From positions 1 through 39,381 of the forward strand of contig DXVO01000003.1 in the NCBI GenBank assembly GCA_019417325.1: 39,381 bases of DNA. Direction: 5' to 3'. A program made the translations under genes and the position numbers. Positions 31,252 through 39,327 of this stretch are shown here, piece by piece (position 1 is the first letter of the stretch; every line of letters begins with the position of its first letter). The notes beneath the pieces are model-generated. The model was not told where the DNA came from and ran no database searches. It saw only the letters and a program-made list of their open reading frames with translations. Source of the DNA: Parabacteroides sp. (GTDB lineage Bacteria > Bacteroidota > Bacteroidia > Bacteroidales > Tannerellaceae).

Positions 31252-32658
31252 TCATTTAGCATTTTCTTTATCAGCAAATCCGAGACGGTTAATACGTCCA
31301 CGCCAGATTTGGTCAAGAACATTTGATACTGTAGCACCTTTTCCTCCGAAAAGATACATAAAATTTTGTCCGTCCACATGAACAGAAGCATAACCACGTC
31401 CTTCAAAATTTTTCGGCATCATAACCAAAGAATCCGATTTAGTCCAGCTTATACCTTTGTCTTTAGATAGATAAATATCAGAAGATCCTTTTCCTGAAGC
31501 ATCAATACCACCTATCAGGAAAAACTTATTATCATACTCTGTTAATACAACACCTTCGCGGTTACTGAAAACTTTATCACTTCCTTCTTCAGTCAATTTT
31601 GTCCAATTCAGCCCATTATCAGTACGCCAGGAGGTATTGATCAAATTACCACTGGCATCTTTTCCGCCAACTACAGTCAAATACGACCGGAAGTTTGTAT
31701 AGTGAGAAAGGCTTGCAAAACCTCCTTTGACAGGAAACATCTGTGGCACTCCCTCTTTGTATGTCCATTCTTCCTTCTGATCCATAGCCGCATAGAAGTT
31801 CTTTCCATCTTTCTCGATAATAGCAGCCAACCAGGTAGGCTGTACAGTTTCTGCTTTTGTTCCACTCAGGCTACCAGAACCTATACTACCTAACAATGCG
31901 ACAAGTTTGCCATCGAGGTTCAACGGTGTCCAAGTAAAACCATCTTTTGTATAATAGAGTTCGCCATTACTTGTCGGAACATATAAATCACTATTGTGAG
32001 ACTGCATCTGCGATAAAACAGCATTTGCAGGAAATCCACTCAAAGCACCAGATAATGTCCAGTTCCTGCCGTCCGAAACAGAGGAAGTATACAATTCATA
32101 TCCGGAGCCCTCCTGTATGTACATAAAATAGTTCTCTCCATCATTACCATCGAGAACCATTACTCTTTGATCCTTTATTGTTTTCCCTAAAACATTGTCT
32201 TTATAAACAGACCATTCCATTGAGTCGGGAACGACCGTGTGGATATTCACTTGAGCAGTATACTGCTTAGTTGTTTTACCATCCCATAAAGTATTGGTAA
32301 AATGTACAGGTTTACTGAAATCCAGGGAGTCCTGCAAATTCCAATAAATAGTAGAATCACCCACTGCCTCCTGTTTTACCTGACAGGTGTATACAGTGGA
32401 TGCCATCTGTACGGTACAAATCACTTTCTCTTTAAAGACTGTACCATAAGGCATAGAATCTGCATTAAAAATGCGCCCGTTTATCTGATCAATTGTAAAG
32501 GTCACATTCTTCAATGCAGGCATGGAGTCGCTCGACAAAGAAAAAGATAGAATCTGACAATCTTTACTCAACTCATAGTCCGTACTCTCTGATCCCAGAC
32601 AGGAAGATAACAGCAGGACAAAACATCCAGTTATAAACAGTATTATTTTCTTTTTCAT
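31252..32658 (-). CDS. DUF6242-like lipoprotein with BNR/Kelch-type repeats
   Basis: This is a 468-residue lipoprotein with lipobox LSSC (Cys20). The N-terminal part (about 25-140) resembles the Bacteroidetes DUF6242 region, with repeated Ser-Asp-Ser-Met motifs (SLSSDSMPALKNVTFTIDQINGRIFNADSMPYGT). The remainder holds repeated blades with SxDGxxWT-like turns (SVSDGRNWTLSGA, YTKDGFTWTPL, WRTDNGLNWTKLTEEG, YLSKDKGISWTKSDSL), indicating a beta-propeller. It is likely surface or periplasmic. It lies upstream of the DUF6089-like gene by 58 bp. The function is not known. Confidence 0.8.
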   Translation of the reverse strand: MKKKIILFITGCFVLLLSSCLGSESTDYELSKDCQILSFSLSSDSMPALKNVTFTIDQINGRIFNADSMPYGTVFKEKVICTVQMASTVYTCQVKQEAVGDSTIYWNLQDSLDFSKPVHFTNTLWDGKTTKQYTAQVNIHTVVPDSMEWSVYKDNVLGKTIKDQRVMVLDGNDGENYFMYIQEGSGYELYTSSVSDGRNWTLSGALSGFPANAVLSQMQSHNSDLYVPTSNGELYYTKDGFTWTPLNLDGKLVALLGSIGSGSLSGTKAETVQPTWLAAIIEKDGKNFYAAMDQKEEWTYKEGVPQMFPVKGGFASLSHYTNFRSYLTVVGGKDASGNLINTSWRTDNGLNWTKLTEEGSDKVFSNREGVVLTEYDNKFFLIGGIDASGKGSSDIYLSKDKGISWTKSDSLVMMPKNFEGRGYASVHVDGQNFMYLFGGKGATVSNVLDQIWRGRINRLGFADKENAK

Positions 32659-32688
32659 TCAAAAACAAGTTTGTTCCATATAAAGGCA

Positions 32689-32696
32689 CAAAAGTA
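32689..32696 (-). promoter_or_regulatory. -7 box for the DUF6242-like gene
   Basis: TACTTTTG on the minus strand, about 31 bp before the start at 32658. No good -33 element was seen. This may start the DUF6242-DUF6089-uppS-bamA transcript. Confidence 0.45.
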
Positions 32697-32753
32697 GAAA
32701 CATTTTTGGCTTTATAAACCATACTCGATAATATTTATAATATTTTTAGTGTG

Positions 32754-33830
32754 TCAGTGTTCTCGCTTATAGACACTCAGATAATGTTCCGTACCATTTC
32801 GCCCCATATTTCCAATAGGAATTACACCGGACGATGTAGCCGGATATTTACAAGGTACACCCGGCGCTTTAACCCCTGAGAACAATTTTACAGAAGTTGT
32901 TTCAACCCACATTTCATCCCACAAATCTTCTTTAAGGAAGCTTTCCAACAAAGTTGTCCCTCCTTCTACCATTAAAGAATTTAACTTACGTACATACAAT
33001 TCCTGAAGAATTTGCGGCAATATATTTTTTGAATAATCAATACGGATATATTCCAGGCATTCACAACCGGAGGCTTCACATCCCGTGAAAACCAACGTTT
33101 TAACCTTTCCATCCAATAAATGATAATGGGAAGGGATTTGTAATTTTTTATCAAGCACAACTCGTACCGGTGAATTGCCAGCCCAATGACGAGTGGTCAA
33201 AGATGGGTTATCAAGAAGAGCAGTCCGGGTTCCTACCATTATTGCAGACACATTGGAACGAAGGTGATGTACCCGCCTCATCGTTTCAGCCAACGATAAT
33301 GTTGCTGCCGGAACAGAAGCATCATTCCTCAAAGCATCAAGAAAACCATCTGCACTCTGTGCCCATTTTAAATAAACATAGGGACGTCTTAATAATTGAA
33401 ACGTCATAAATGCCGGATTTAAAGCCTGTGCTTCCTTTTCCAAAACACCGGTTACAACTTCCACCCCTGCACCTCTCAACATACGAATACCCCGTCCGGA
33501 AACTTCAGGGAAAGGATCAAGACAACCTACCACGACGCGAGGAATCCTCTTACGTATAATAAGCTCCGAACAAGGAGGCGTCTTCCCATAATGGGAACAG
33601 GGCTCCAGGCTTACATAAATAGTTGCATCTGTCAAAAGGGATTCATCCTTTACTGAAGCTATCGCATTTACTTCCGCATGCGCCTCTCCGCATTTACGAT
33701 GATAGCCTTCTCCTATAATCTTCCCATTATGTACAATCACTGCCCCCACCATTGGATTGGGAGCCACATTCCCCATTCCTTTACGTGCCAGTTCTATACA
33801 TCGGGACATATATTTCTCTTCAATAATCAT
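32754..33830 (-). CDS. ribD: Bifunctional riboflavin biosynthesis protein RibD (deaminase/reductase)
   Basis: This is a 358-residue protein of normal RibD length. The N-terminal deaminase domain has zinc ligands in GEAHAEVNA (H51, catalytic E53) and EPCSHYGKTPPC (C78, C87). The C-terminal reductase domain begins near YVYLKWAQSADGFL and includes MVGTRTALLDNPSLTTR and SLMVEGGTTLLESFL. The enzyme performs the second and third steps of riboflavin synthesis. No FMN riboswitch was recognised upstream. The minus-strand -7 box TACCTTTG (33860-33853) lies 23 bp upstream of the start. An AAGG directly touching the ATG is the only Shine-Dalgarno-like sequence. Confidence 0.96.
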   Translation of the reverse strand: MIIEEKYMSRCIELARKGMGNVAPNPMVGAVIVHNGKIIGEGYHRKCGEAHAEVNAIASVKDESLLTDATIYVSLEPCSHYGKTPPCSELIIRKRIPRVVVGCLDPFPEVSGRGIRMLRGAGVEVVTGVLEKEAQALNPAFMTFQLLRRPYVYLKWAQSADGFLDALRNDASVPAATLSLAETMRRVHHLRSNVSAIMVGTRTALLDNPSLTTRHWAGNSPVRVVLDKKLQIPSHYHLLDGKVKTLVFTGCEASGCECLEYIRIDYSKNILPQILQELYVRKLNSLMVEGGTTLLESFLKEDLWDEMWVETTSVKLFSGVKAPGVPCKYPATSSGVIPIGNMGRNGTEHYLSVYKREH

Positions 33831-33852
33831 CCTTTAATTCTTAATATATTCA

Positions 33853-33860
33853 CAAAGGTA
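33853..33860 (-). promoter_or_regulatory. -7 box for ribD
   Basis: TACCTTTG on the minus strand, giving a leader of about 15 nt. No convincing -33 element was found. Confidence 0.45.
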
Positions 33861-33930
33861 ACGTATTTGTATCTATCCGGATTATTTAAACCGAAACTTC
33901 TTCATTTTTTTAAGGCACTCCAATACTGTT

Positions 33931-33995
33931 TTTCCCGAATCATAGTTATGGTTTCCCAAAATCATAACTATGACTTAGGTAAATCATAAGTATGA
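33931..33995. repeat. Three tandem 22-bp repeats, core TCATA-NN-TATGA
   Basis: Palindromic 12-bp cores start at 33940 (TCATAGTTATGG), 33962 (TCATAACTATGA) and 33984 (TCATAAGTATGA), exactly 22 bp apart. The first two units also share TTTCCC upstream of the core. Copies 1 and 2 together form a perfect 11-bp inverted repeat. The array sits between the divergent ribD and prmC promoters (202-bp gap) and ends 18 bp before the prmC -7 box, so it may be an operator array. Confidence 0.75.
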
Positions 33996-34013
33996 ATATT
34001 TACACCTTATTCG

Positions 34014-34021
34014 TATCTTTG
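34014..34021 (+). promoter_or_regulatory. -7 box for prmC with a very short leader
   Basis: TATCTTTG ends 11 bp before the prmC ATG at 34033, so the transcript should have a leader of only about five bases. The -33 region overlaps or adjoins repeat copy 3 at 33984-33995. Confidence 0.55.
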
Positions 34022-34032
34022 TAGAAAAAAAG

Positions 34033-34881
34033 ATGACTGAAACCATTGCCTATATCAAAACATCTCTACAGGATTTATACCCGCAGCCGGAAATTGACGG
34101 ACTGGTCCGTCTAATCATGGAACGGATTTGTAACATTCAACCTTATCATATGTTACTGGATAAAGACCGGACAGTACCTGAAGAAGAAAAAAAACAAATC
34201 AAAAACATCGTTGACCACCTGAAGAAGATGGAGCCCATACAATATGTATTAGGTGTTGCCTACTTTTATGATATGGAGTTCGAAGTAAACCCTTCTGTCT
34301 TAATACCGCGTCCGGAAACGGCAGAACTGGTAGAATTAATCATTCAAGAAAACAAAGGACAAAAAATAAATATACTGGATATCGGAACAGGAAGTGGCTG
34401 TATAGCCATTGCCTTAGCCTCCCGGTTGAAAGACTCAAAGATTACCGCCGTCGATATATCGGACACAGCATTGGATATAGCGCACAAGAATGCCATACGT
34501 AACCACACCCATGTGGAATTTATCCAAACAGACATACTTTCCTCTGAAAAAGCACAACAGGATATTCCCGGCAAATTCGGTATCATAGTGAGTAACCCTC
34601 CATATATCAAGGATGAAGAAAAAATAGATATGGAGAAAAACGTACTCGATTACGAGCCTCATTTAGCCTTATTCGTTCCGGACAACGATCCGCTGCTTTT
34701 CTATCGCCAGATTGCCCGCTTCGGGAAAGATAAGTTAGAGGAAAACGGATTCCTATATTTCGAAATCAATTCACAATACGGACCGGAAACAGTGGATATG
34801 TTGCAAAAAGAAGGTTATAAAAATATTGAACTCAGGAAAGACTTTTATAGTCGTGACCGTATAATAAAAGCACAAAGATGA
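34033..34881 (+). CDS. prmC: Peptide chain release factor N5-glutamine methyltransferase
   Basis: This is a 282-residue protein, standard for PrmC/HemK. It methylates the Gln of the GGQ motif in release factors, using S-adenosylmethionine. An N-terminal helical domain (about 1-75) binds the release factor. SAM binding is at DIGTGSGC (residues 116-123). The catalytic NPPY is at 188-191. PRPETAELVE at 92-101 is also typical. It overlaps recX by 4 bp (ATGA), starting a prmC-recX-comF operon. Confidence 0.97.
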   Translation: MTETIAYIKTSLQDLYPQPEIDGLVRLIMERICNIQPYHMLLDKDRTVPEEEKKQIKNIVDHLKKMEPIQYVLGVAYFYDMEFEVNPSVLIPRPETAELVELIIQENKGQKINILDIGTGSGCIAIALASRLKDSKITAVDISDTALDIAHKNAIRNHTHVEFIQTDILSSEKAQQDIPGKFGIIVSNPPYIKDEEKIDMEKNVLDYEPHLALFVPDNDPLLFYRQIARFGKDKLEENGFLYFEINSQYGPETVDMLQKEGYKNIELRKDFYSRDRIIKAQR

Positions 34882-35369
34882 AACAACTCAGCGAAGCCGA
34901 AATGCTTCACCGTGCAGCCGCTTATTGCTCGGCAGGTGAACGTTGCATACAAGATGTCCGAAAAAAAATAGAATCCGCCGGCCTTTCCCCGGAAGAATGC
35001 GAACGTATTATTTCACGTTTACTAAAAGAAAAATTCATTGATGAAACACGCTTCAGTCGTAGTTTTGTCAATGATAAACTGCGCTTTAACAAATGGGGAC
35101 GCATCAAAATCGCTTATGAACTACAAAAAAAGGAAATTCCGTCTGCAACCCGGGCTGAAGCTCTCGAAAACATTGACGAGCAGGAATATCGGACAATTTT
35201 GTGTTCCCTGTTAAAAGACAAACAAAAAACAACACAGGGAAAAGATGAACGAGACCTCTATTACAAATTACTTCGTTTTGCCGCAGGACGGGGTTTTGAA
35301 AGCCAATATGCAACAAGTTGCCTCAAACAACTGCTAAAAGGAAAAGACTATGAGGAAGATTTTGAATGA
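34878..35369 (+). CDS. recX: Regulatory protein RecX
   Basis: This is a 163-residue, highly charged, helix-rich protein. RecX three-helix repeats are visible in AAAYCSAGERCIQDVRKKIESAGL, IISRLLKEKFIDETRFSRSFVNDKLRFNKWGRIKIAYELQKKEI and the later AGRGFESQYATSCLKQLL. RecX binds RecA filaments and limits recombination. It is translationally coupled to prmC through a 4-bp overlap and overlaps comF by 20 bp. recA is not in the window. Confidence 0.93.
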   Translation: MKQLSEAEMLHRAAAYCSAGERCIQDVRKKIESAGLSPEECERIISRLLKEKFIDETRFSRSFVNDKLRFNKWGRIKIAYELQKKEIPSATRAEALENIDEQEYRTILCSLLKDKQKTTQGKDERDLYYKLLRFAAGRGFESQYATSCLKQLLKGKDYEEDFE

Positions 35370-36042
35370 TTTACTAAATTTATTCTATCCCCGTTTGTGC
35401 CTGTTATGCAAAAAAACGCTTATAGACGGGGAAGAACAAATTTGTTTGCATTGCCTGTCCAACCTTTCCTATTCTCATTTTTCTGCTACAGCCAATAATC
35501 CTGCCACCCAATTGTTTGCAGGCAAAATTCCTTTCATTCATGCTACCGCCTTTCTTCTTTTTGAAAAAGGCGGGCATGTGCAACAACTGATCCATGCTTT
35601 AAAATATTATAGCAATAAGGAACTAGGTTACCAGCTTGGAAAAATAGCAGCTTTAGAATATATAAATAAAGGATTATTCTCCAACGTCGATTGTCTTGTT
35701 CCTATCCCCCTTCATCCAAAGAAACAACGGAAACGCGGATATAACCAAGCAGAGTGGATTGCTATGGGAATTCAATCTGTCACGAACATTCCGATCCATA
35801 CAACCGCTGTCCGGAGAATACATTCCACAGAAACACAAACCCATAAACAGGTATACGAGCGATGGAAAAATGTTCAGTCCATATTTGAACTATCCGAAAC
35901 AGAGACATTAAACGGGAAACACATTCTACTTATCGACGATGTCATAACCACCGGGGCTACCATAGAAGCCTGTATAAACACACTTCTAAGCACTCCTGAT
36001 ATACAAATCAGCATATTCGGACTTGCGATCGCACATGACTGA
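35350..36042 (+). CDS. ComF family phosphoribosyltransferase-like protein
   Basis: This is a 230-residue protein. An N-terminal zinc-ribbon has C17, C20, C32 and C35 (LCLLC and CLHC). The PRTase domain has LVPIPLHPKKQRKRGYNQAEWIA and the PRPP-loop motif ILLIDDVITTGATIEAC (about 192-208). ComF/GntX proteins are linked to DNA uptake and related DNA handling; the exact reaction is unclear. The start ATG lies 20 bp inside recX, and no better start is present further in. It is the last gene of the operon. Confidence 0.93.
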   Translation: MRKILNDLLNLFYPRLCLLCKKTLIDGEEQICLHCLSNLSYSHFSATANNPATQLFAGKIPFIHATAFLLFEKGGHVQQLIHALKYYSNKELGYQLGKIAALEYINKGLFSNVDCLVPIPLHPKKQRKRGYNQAEWIAMGIQSVTNIPIHTTAVRRIHSTETQTHKQVYERWKNVQSIFELSETETLNGKHILLIDDVITTGATIEACINTLLSTPDIQISIFGLAIAHD

Positions 36043-36090
36043 TAAATAAGGAAAAATCAGATTTTACAGCACATTTTTTTCAATAACTTC

Positions 36091-36121
36091 AAGGTTATAT
36101 CATAACCTTTGTATACTTTTG
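36091..36121 (+). promoter_or_regulatory. pyrE: Promoter of pyrE with overlapping palindrome
   Basis: TACTTTTG at 36114-36121 is the -7 box, giving a leader of about 25 nt. A perfect 8-bp inverted repeat AAGGTTAT-ATC-ATAACCTT (36091-36109) covers the -33 region. It could be an operator or, less likely, the comF terminator, because only TTTG follows it. Confidence 0.55.
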
Positions 36122-36152
36122 CAAACTGGTATAAACATATTTATTAGGTTGT

Positions 36153-36791
36153 ATGAAAACACTGGAAAGATTAGTTGCAGAAAGATTATTAAAAATTAAG
36201 GCCGTGAAACTGCAGCCGGCTAATCCGTTTACATGGGCATCCGGCTGGAAATCGCCAATCTACAACGACAACAGAAAAACACTCTCCTATCCTGAAATCA
36301 GAAGTTTCATTAAATTGGAACTGGCTCGTACGATTAGTGAGAAGTATGAAGATGCTGATGCTATTGCTGGTGTTGCAACCGGAGCAATTGCACAAGGAGC
36401 ATTAGTTGCAGACCTGTTAGGGTTACCATTCGTTTACATTCGCTCTACTCCAAAAGATCATGGATTGGAGAATCTGATTGAAGGTGAATTGAAACCCGGT
36501 TCAAAAGTTGTAATTGTAGAAGACCTGGTATCCACAGGAGGTAGTAGTTTAAAAGCGGTACAAGCAGTACGTAACTTCGGTTGCGACGTGGTAGGAATGG
36601 TTGCTATTTTCACTTATGGCTTCCCTATTGCTGTTGAACAATTCAAAGAAGCTAAAGTTACACTGACAACTTTAAGCAACTATGATGCTGTACTGGAAGA
36701 AGCTCTTCGCACAGACTACATCGATCAGTCTGAAATCGCAATCCTGCAGGAATGGCGCAAAGATCCTTCAAACTGGAACCCTGAAAAATAA
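36153..36791 (+). CDS. pyrE: Orotate phosphoribosyltransferase
   Basis: This is a 212-residue protein of normal length. It makes orotidine 5'-phosphate from orotate and PRPP in pyrimidine synthesis. The PRPP loop is VVIVEDLVSTGGSS at residues 119-132. The flexible loop STPKDHG (98-104) carries the catalytic Lys, and the N-terminal FTWASGWKSPIYNDNR binds orotate. The SRPBCC gene follows after 5 bp. Confidence 0.97.
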   Translation: MKTLERLVAERLLKIKAVKLQPANPFTWASGWKSPIYNDNRKTLSYPEIRSFIKLELARTISEKYEDADAIAGVATGAIAQGALVADLLGLPFVYIRSTPKDHGLENLIEGELKPGSKVVIVEDLVSTGGSSLKAVQAVRNFGCDVVGMVAIFTYGFPIAVEQFKEAKVTLTTLSNYDAVLEEALRTDYIDQSEIAILQEWRKDPSNWNPEK

Positions 36792-36796
36792 GTAGG

Positions 36797-37207
36797 ATGA
36801 CAGAATTTGTTAGCGAAGTAAAAACGATCCCCTATAATGAGGATCGTATTTTTAATATGTTGTCTGATCTTACCAATCTGGAGAATGTGAAAGACCGTAT
36901 CCCGGAAGACAAAATAAAAGATTTTGAATTCGACCAGGATTCTTGTAGTTTCTCTGTTCCCCCTGTTGGTAAGATTACATTTCAAATTGTAGAACGCGAA
37001 CCGAATAACACAATCAAGTTTACAACGACCAATTCTCCTGTTCCGTTGTTTTTGTGGATTCAACTTAAGCAGGTTGAAGAGAATGACACACGGATGAAAA
37101 TGACGGTTCGTGCTGATTTGAACCCTTTTATTAAGCAAATGGTTGCCAAACCTTTGCAGGATGCTGTAGATAAGATTTCCACCGTATTGGCATCCTTACC
37201 TTATTAA
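36797..37207 (+). CDS. SRPBCC (START-like) family protein
   Basis: This is a 136-residue soluble protein with the SRPBCC pattern: VSEVKTIPYNEDRIFNMLSDLTNLENVKDRIP at the start, a beta-rich middle (FSVPPVGKITFQIVEREPNNTIKFTT) and a C-terminal helix (FIKQMVAKPLQDAVDKISTVLASLPY). Such folds bind hydrophobic ligands or act in lipid and polyketide chemistry. The ligand is unknown here. It lies between pyrE (5 bp upstream) and argH (54 bp downstream). Confidence 0.88.
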   Translation: MTEFVSEVKTIPYNEDRIFNMLSDLTNLENVKDRIPEDKIKDFEFDQDSCSFSVPPVGKITFQIVEREPNNTIKFTTTNSPVPLFLWIQLKQVEENDTRMKMTVRADLNPFIKQMVAKPLQDAVDKISTVLASLPY

Positions 37208-37261
37208 ATTTTGTTTTTAATTGGGAGTGAACTTGTTTATTCCCTATGAAAATAGCATATC

Positions 37262-38599
37262 ATGGCTCAGAAACTTTGGGAAAAGAATATTCAGGTAGAT
37301 CAGGAAGTTGAAACTTTCACTGTAGGAAAAGATCGCGAGATGGACCTCTATTTAGCTAAATACGATGTACTTGGCTCTATGGCGCATATCACTATGCTGG
37401 AAAGCATCGGATTGCTGACCAAAGAAGAACTCACCGTTTTACTGGCTGAACTGAAAAATATTTATGCGATAGCAGACAATGGACAGTTTACCATTGAAGA
37501 AGGCGTAGAAGATGTACACTCTCAAGTAGAGTTAATGCTTACCCGCCGGCTGGGTGATACCGGGAAAAAGATCCATAGCGGACGTTCCAGAAACGACCAG
37601 GTATTACTTGACCTCAAACTGTTTACCCGTGCAGAGATACAAGAGATTGTCCAACTGACAACAGCTTTATCCGATGTGTTGATTTCCCAAAGTAACCGGT
37701 ATAAGGAAGTTCTTCTTCCCGGATATACCCATCTTCAGGTAGCCATGCCTTCCTCTTTCGGACTTTGGTTTGGTGCTTATGCGGAAAGCCTTGCCGACGA
37801 TCTGCAGTTAATGCTGGCTGCTTATAAAGTATGCAATCGCAACCCGTTAGGTTCTGCTGCCGGATATGGTTCTTCTTTTCCTCTGAAACGTCAGATGACG
37901 ACCGACTTGTTAGGTTTCGATTCACTCGATTACAATGTGGTATACGCTCAGATGGGACGAGGGAAAATGGAACGTACGGTTGCTTTCGCCATGGCTGGTA
38001 TTGCAGCAACACTGTCCAAACTGGCTTTTGATGCATGTATGTTCAATAGCCAGAACTTTGGGTTTATCAAGTTGCCGGACCAGTTTACTACAGGTTCCAG
38101 CATCATGCCTCACAAAAAAAATCCGGATGTGTTTGAACTGACCCGTGCTAAATGTAATAAAATACAAGGATTACCCCAACAAATTACATTAATCAGCAAT
38201 AATTTGCCTTCCGGTTACTTCCGGGATTTGCAGATTATCAAGGAAATTTTCCTGCCAGCATTCGACGAACTGAAAGATTGCCTGCGTATGGTTACTCACA
38301 TGATGCGGGAAGTAAAAGTAAACGAACATATTTTGGACGACGATAAATATGCTTTATTATTCAGTGTGGAAGAAGTAAACCGTCTTGTTCTGGATGGTGT
38401 TCCGTTCCGTGATGCCTACAAGCAAGTTGGACTAAGTATCGAAGCAGGTAAGTTTATTCCAACGAAAGAAGTCAACCATACTCATGAAGGTAGTATCGGT
38501 AATCTTTGTAACGACAATATTTCTGCATTAATACAAAATATTTTAGATGGATTCACGTTTAATAGGATAAACGAAGCCGAAAAACGGCTCTTATCCTAA
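37262..38599 (+). CDS. argH: Argininosuccinate lyase
   Basis: This is a 445-residue protein. It splits argininosuccinate into arginine and fumarate. The superfamily signature GSSIMPHKKNPD starts near residue 278 and contains the catalytic Ser. The HSGRSRNDQ motif is near 105 and the substrate-binding TLQ-equivalent YTHLQVAMP near 155. The length is slightly below E. coli ArgH. No strong promoter was seen in the 54-bp gap upstream, so it may be co-transcribed with pyrE. Confidence 0.96.
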   Translation: MAQKLWEKNIQVDQEVETFTVGKDREMDLYLAKYDVLGSMAHITMLESIGLLTKEELTVLLAELKNIYAIADNGQFTIEEGVEDVHSQVELMLTRRLGDTGKKIHSGRSRNDQVLLDLKLFTRAEIQEIVQLTTALSDVLISQSNRYKEVLLPGYTHLQVAMPSSFGLWFGAYAESLADDLQLMLAAYKVCNRNPLGSAAGYGSSFPLKRQMTTDLLGFDSLDYNVVYAQMGRGKMERTVAFAMAGIAATLSKLAFDACMFNSQNFGFIKLPDQFTTGSSIMPHKKNPDVFELTRAKCNKIQGLPQQITLISNNLPSGYFRDLQIIKEIFLPAFDELKDCLRMVTHMMREVKVNEHILDDDKYALLFSVEEVNRLVLDGVPFRDAYKQVGLSIEAGKFIPTKEVNHTHEGSIGNLCNDNISALIQNILDGFTFNRINEAEKRLLS

Positions 38600-38604
38600 A
38601 ATGA

Positions 38605-39039
38605 ATGTATCGAGCTATATTTTACCTGTTTCTCTTTTTTACATTATCGTGCACAAAAATCACAGAGTCTGATATCCCTTATGCAAAAGCTTGGATAAAG
38701 CTAGATTTGCACTACAGGGATAAAGAACTTGTCGGTCTATTACACCACAAAGAATTCCAATCCGCCCGGTATAGCGGAGAATATACCGGTTTCGCCGGCA
38801 TATTGGTTATTTGTGGCTATAACAACAAGTACTATGCATATGACCGGTGTTGTCCGGTTGAATCCTCTAAAAACATCACGATTATTCCAGACAATACCGG
38901 ACAGGCCATCTGTCCGGCATGCAGCACCATTTATGATATAGGCAATGGCAGCGGCATACCTATAAAAGGTTCTTCTGTATACGCTTTAAGAAAATACAGG
39001 ATTATGGAAAACGGGCATGAATTAACCGTTACAAACTAA
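38605..39039 (+). CDS. Rieske-like lipoprotein with altered cluster ligands
   Basis: This is a 144-residue lipoprotein with lipobox TLSC (Cys16). The core resembles a Rieske fold: FAGILVICGYNNKYYAYDRCCPVE, then AICPACSTIYDIGNGSGIPIKG and a final strand YALRKYRI. A normal Rieske centre has CxH and CxxH. Here the boxes are C82-C83-P-V and C103-P-A-C106, so neither His ligand is present. Four Cys remain and might hold a metal instead, or the fold may be purely structural. It begins 5 bp after argH and is probably co-transcribed with it. The function is unknown. Confidence 0.75.
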   Translation: MYRAIFYLFLFFTLSCTKITESDIPYAKAWIKLDLHYRDKELVGLLHHKEFQSARYSGEYTGFAGILVICGYNNKYYAYDRCCPVESSKNITIIPDNTGQAICPACSTIYDIGNGSGIPIKGSSVYALRKYRIMENGHELTVTN

Positions 39040-39075
39040 AAAACGCGGGATAACTGTAACTTTTTTACTCAATAA

Positions 39076-39106
39076 TTTGCAGGAATAAAAAAATCATCTA
39101 CCTTTG
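39076..39106 (+). promoter_or_regulatory. Promoter of the tRNA-Gly/Leu/Gly array
   Basis: TTTG at 39076-39079, a 19-bp spacer and TACCTTTG at 39099-39106 match the consensus exactly. The tRNA begins 20 bp after the -7 box. Confidence 0.8.
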
Positions 39107-39126
39107 CACACGCAAACGAAAACAAT

Positions 39127-39199
39127 GCGGAAGTAGCTCAGTTGGTAGAGCATAACCTTGCCAAGGTTAGGGTCGCGGGTTCGAGTCCCGTCTTCCGCT
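39127..39199 (+). tRNA. tRNA-Gly (anticodon GCC)
   Basis: This is a complete 73-nt tRNA. Acceptor GCGGAAG pairs with CTTCCGC. Anticodon stem TAACC/GGTTA with loop TTGCCAA gives GCC (Gly). The T loop is TTCGAGT and the discriminator is T. A perfect palindrome (TTCTCTTAAGAGAA) follows in the spacer to the next tRNA. Confidence 0.96.
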
Positions 39200-39220
39200 C
39201 TTCTCTTAAGAGAAAGGGAA

Positions 39221-39305
39221 GCTCGAATGGTGGAATCGGTAGACACGAAGGACTTAAAATCCTTTGGCCATTGCGGCTGTGCGGGTTCAAGTCCCGCTTC
39301 GAGTA
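39221..39305 (+). tRNA. tRNA-Leu (anticodon TAA)
   Basis: This 85-nt class II tRNA has a long variable arm. The anticodon stem AAGGA/TCCTT encloses loop CTTAAAA, giving TAA (Leu). The T arm is GCGGG-TTCAAGT-CCCGC, and the acceptor is GCTCGAA/TTCGAGT with a terminal G-U pair. Confidence 0.95.
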
Positions 39306-39327
39306 CATAACTTAAGTTCAAATTGTT

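Noticed and set aside
33831..34032. FMN riboswitch upstream of ribD
   Set aside because: The leader from the predicted promoter is only about 15 nt, and no RFN-type conserved core was found in the gap.
39028..39066. Terminator after the Rieske-like gene
   Set aside because: GTTACA and TGTAAC flank a 21-nt loop before a T run. The stem is only 6 bp and A/T-rich, so support is too weak to list.
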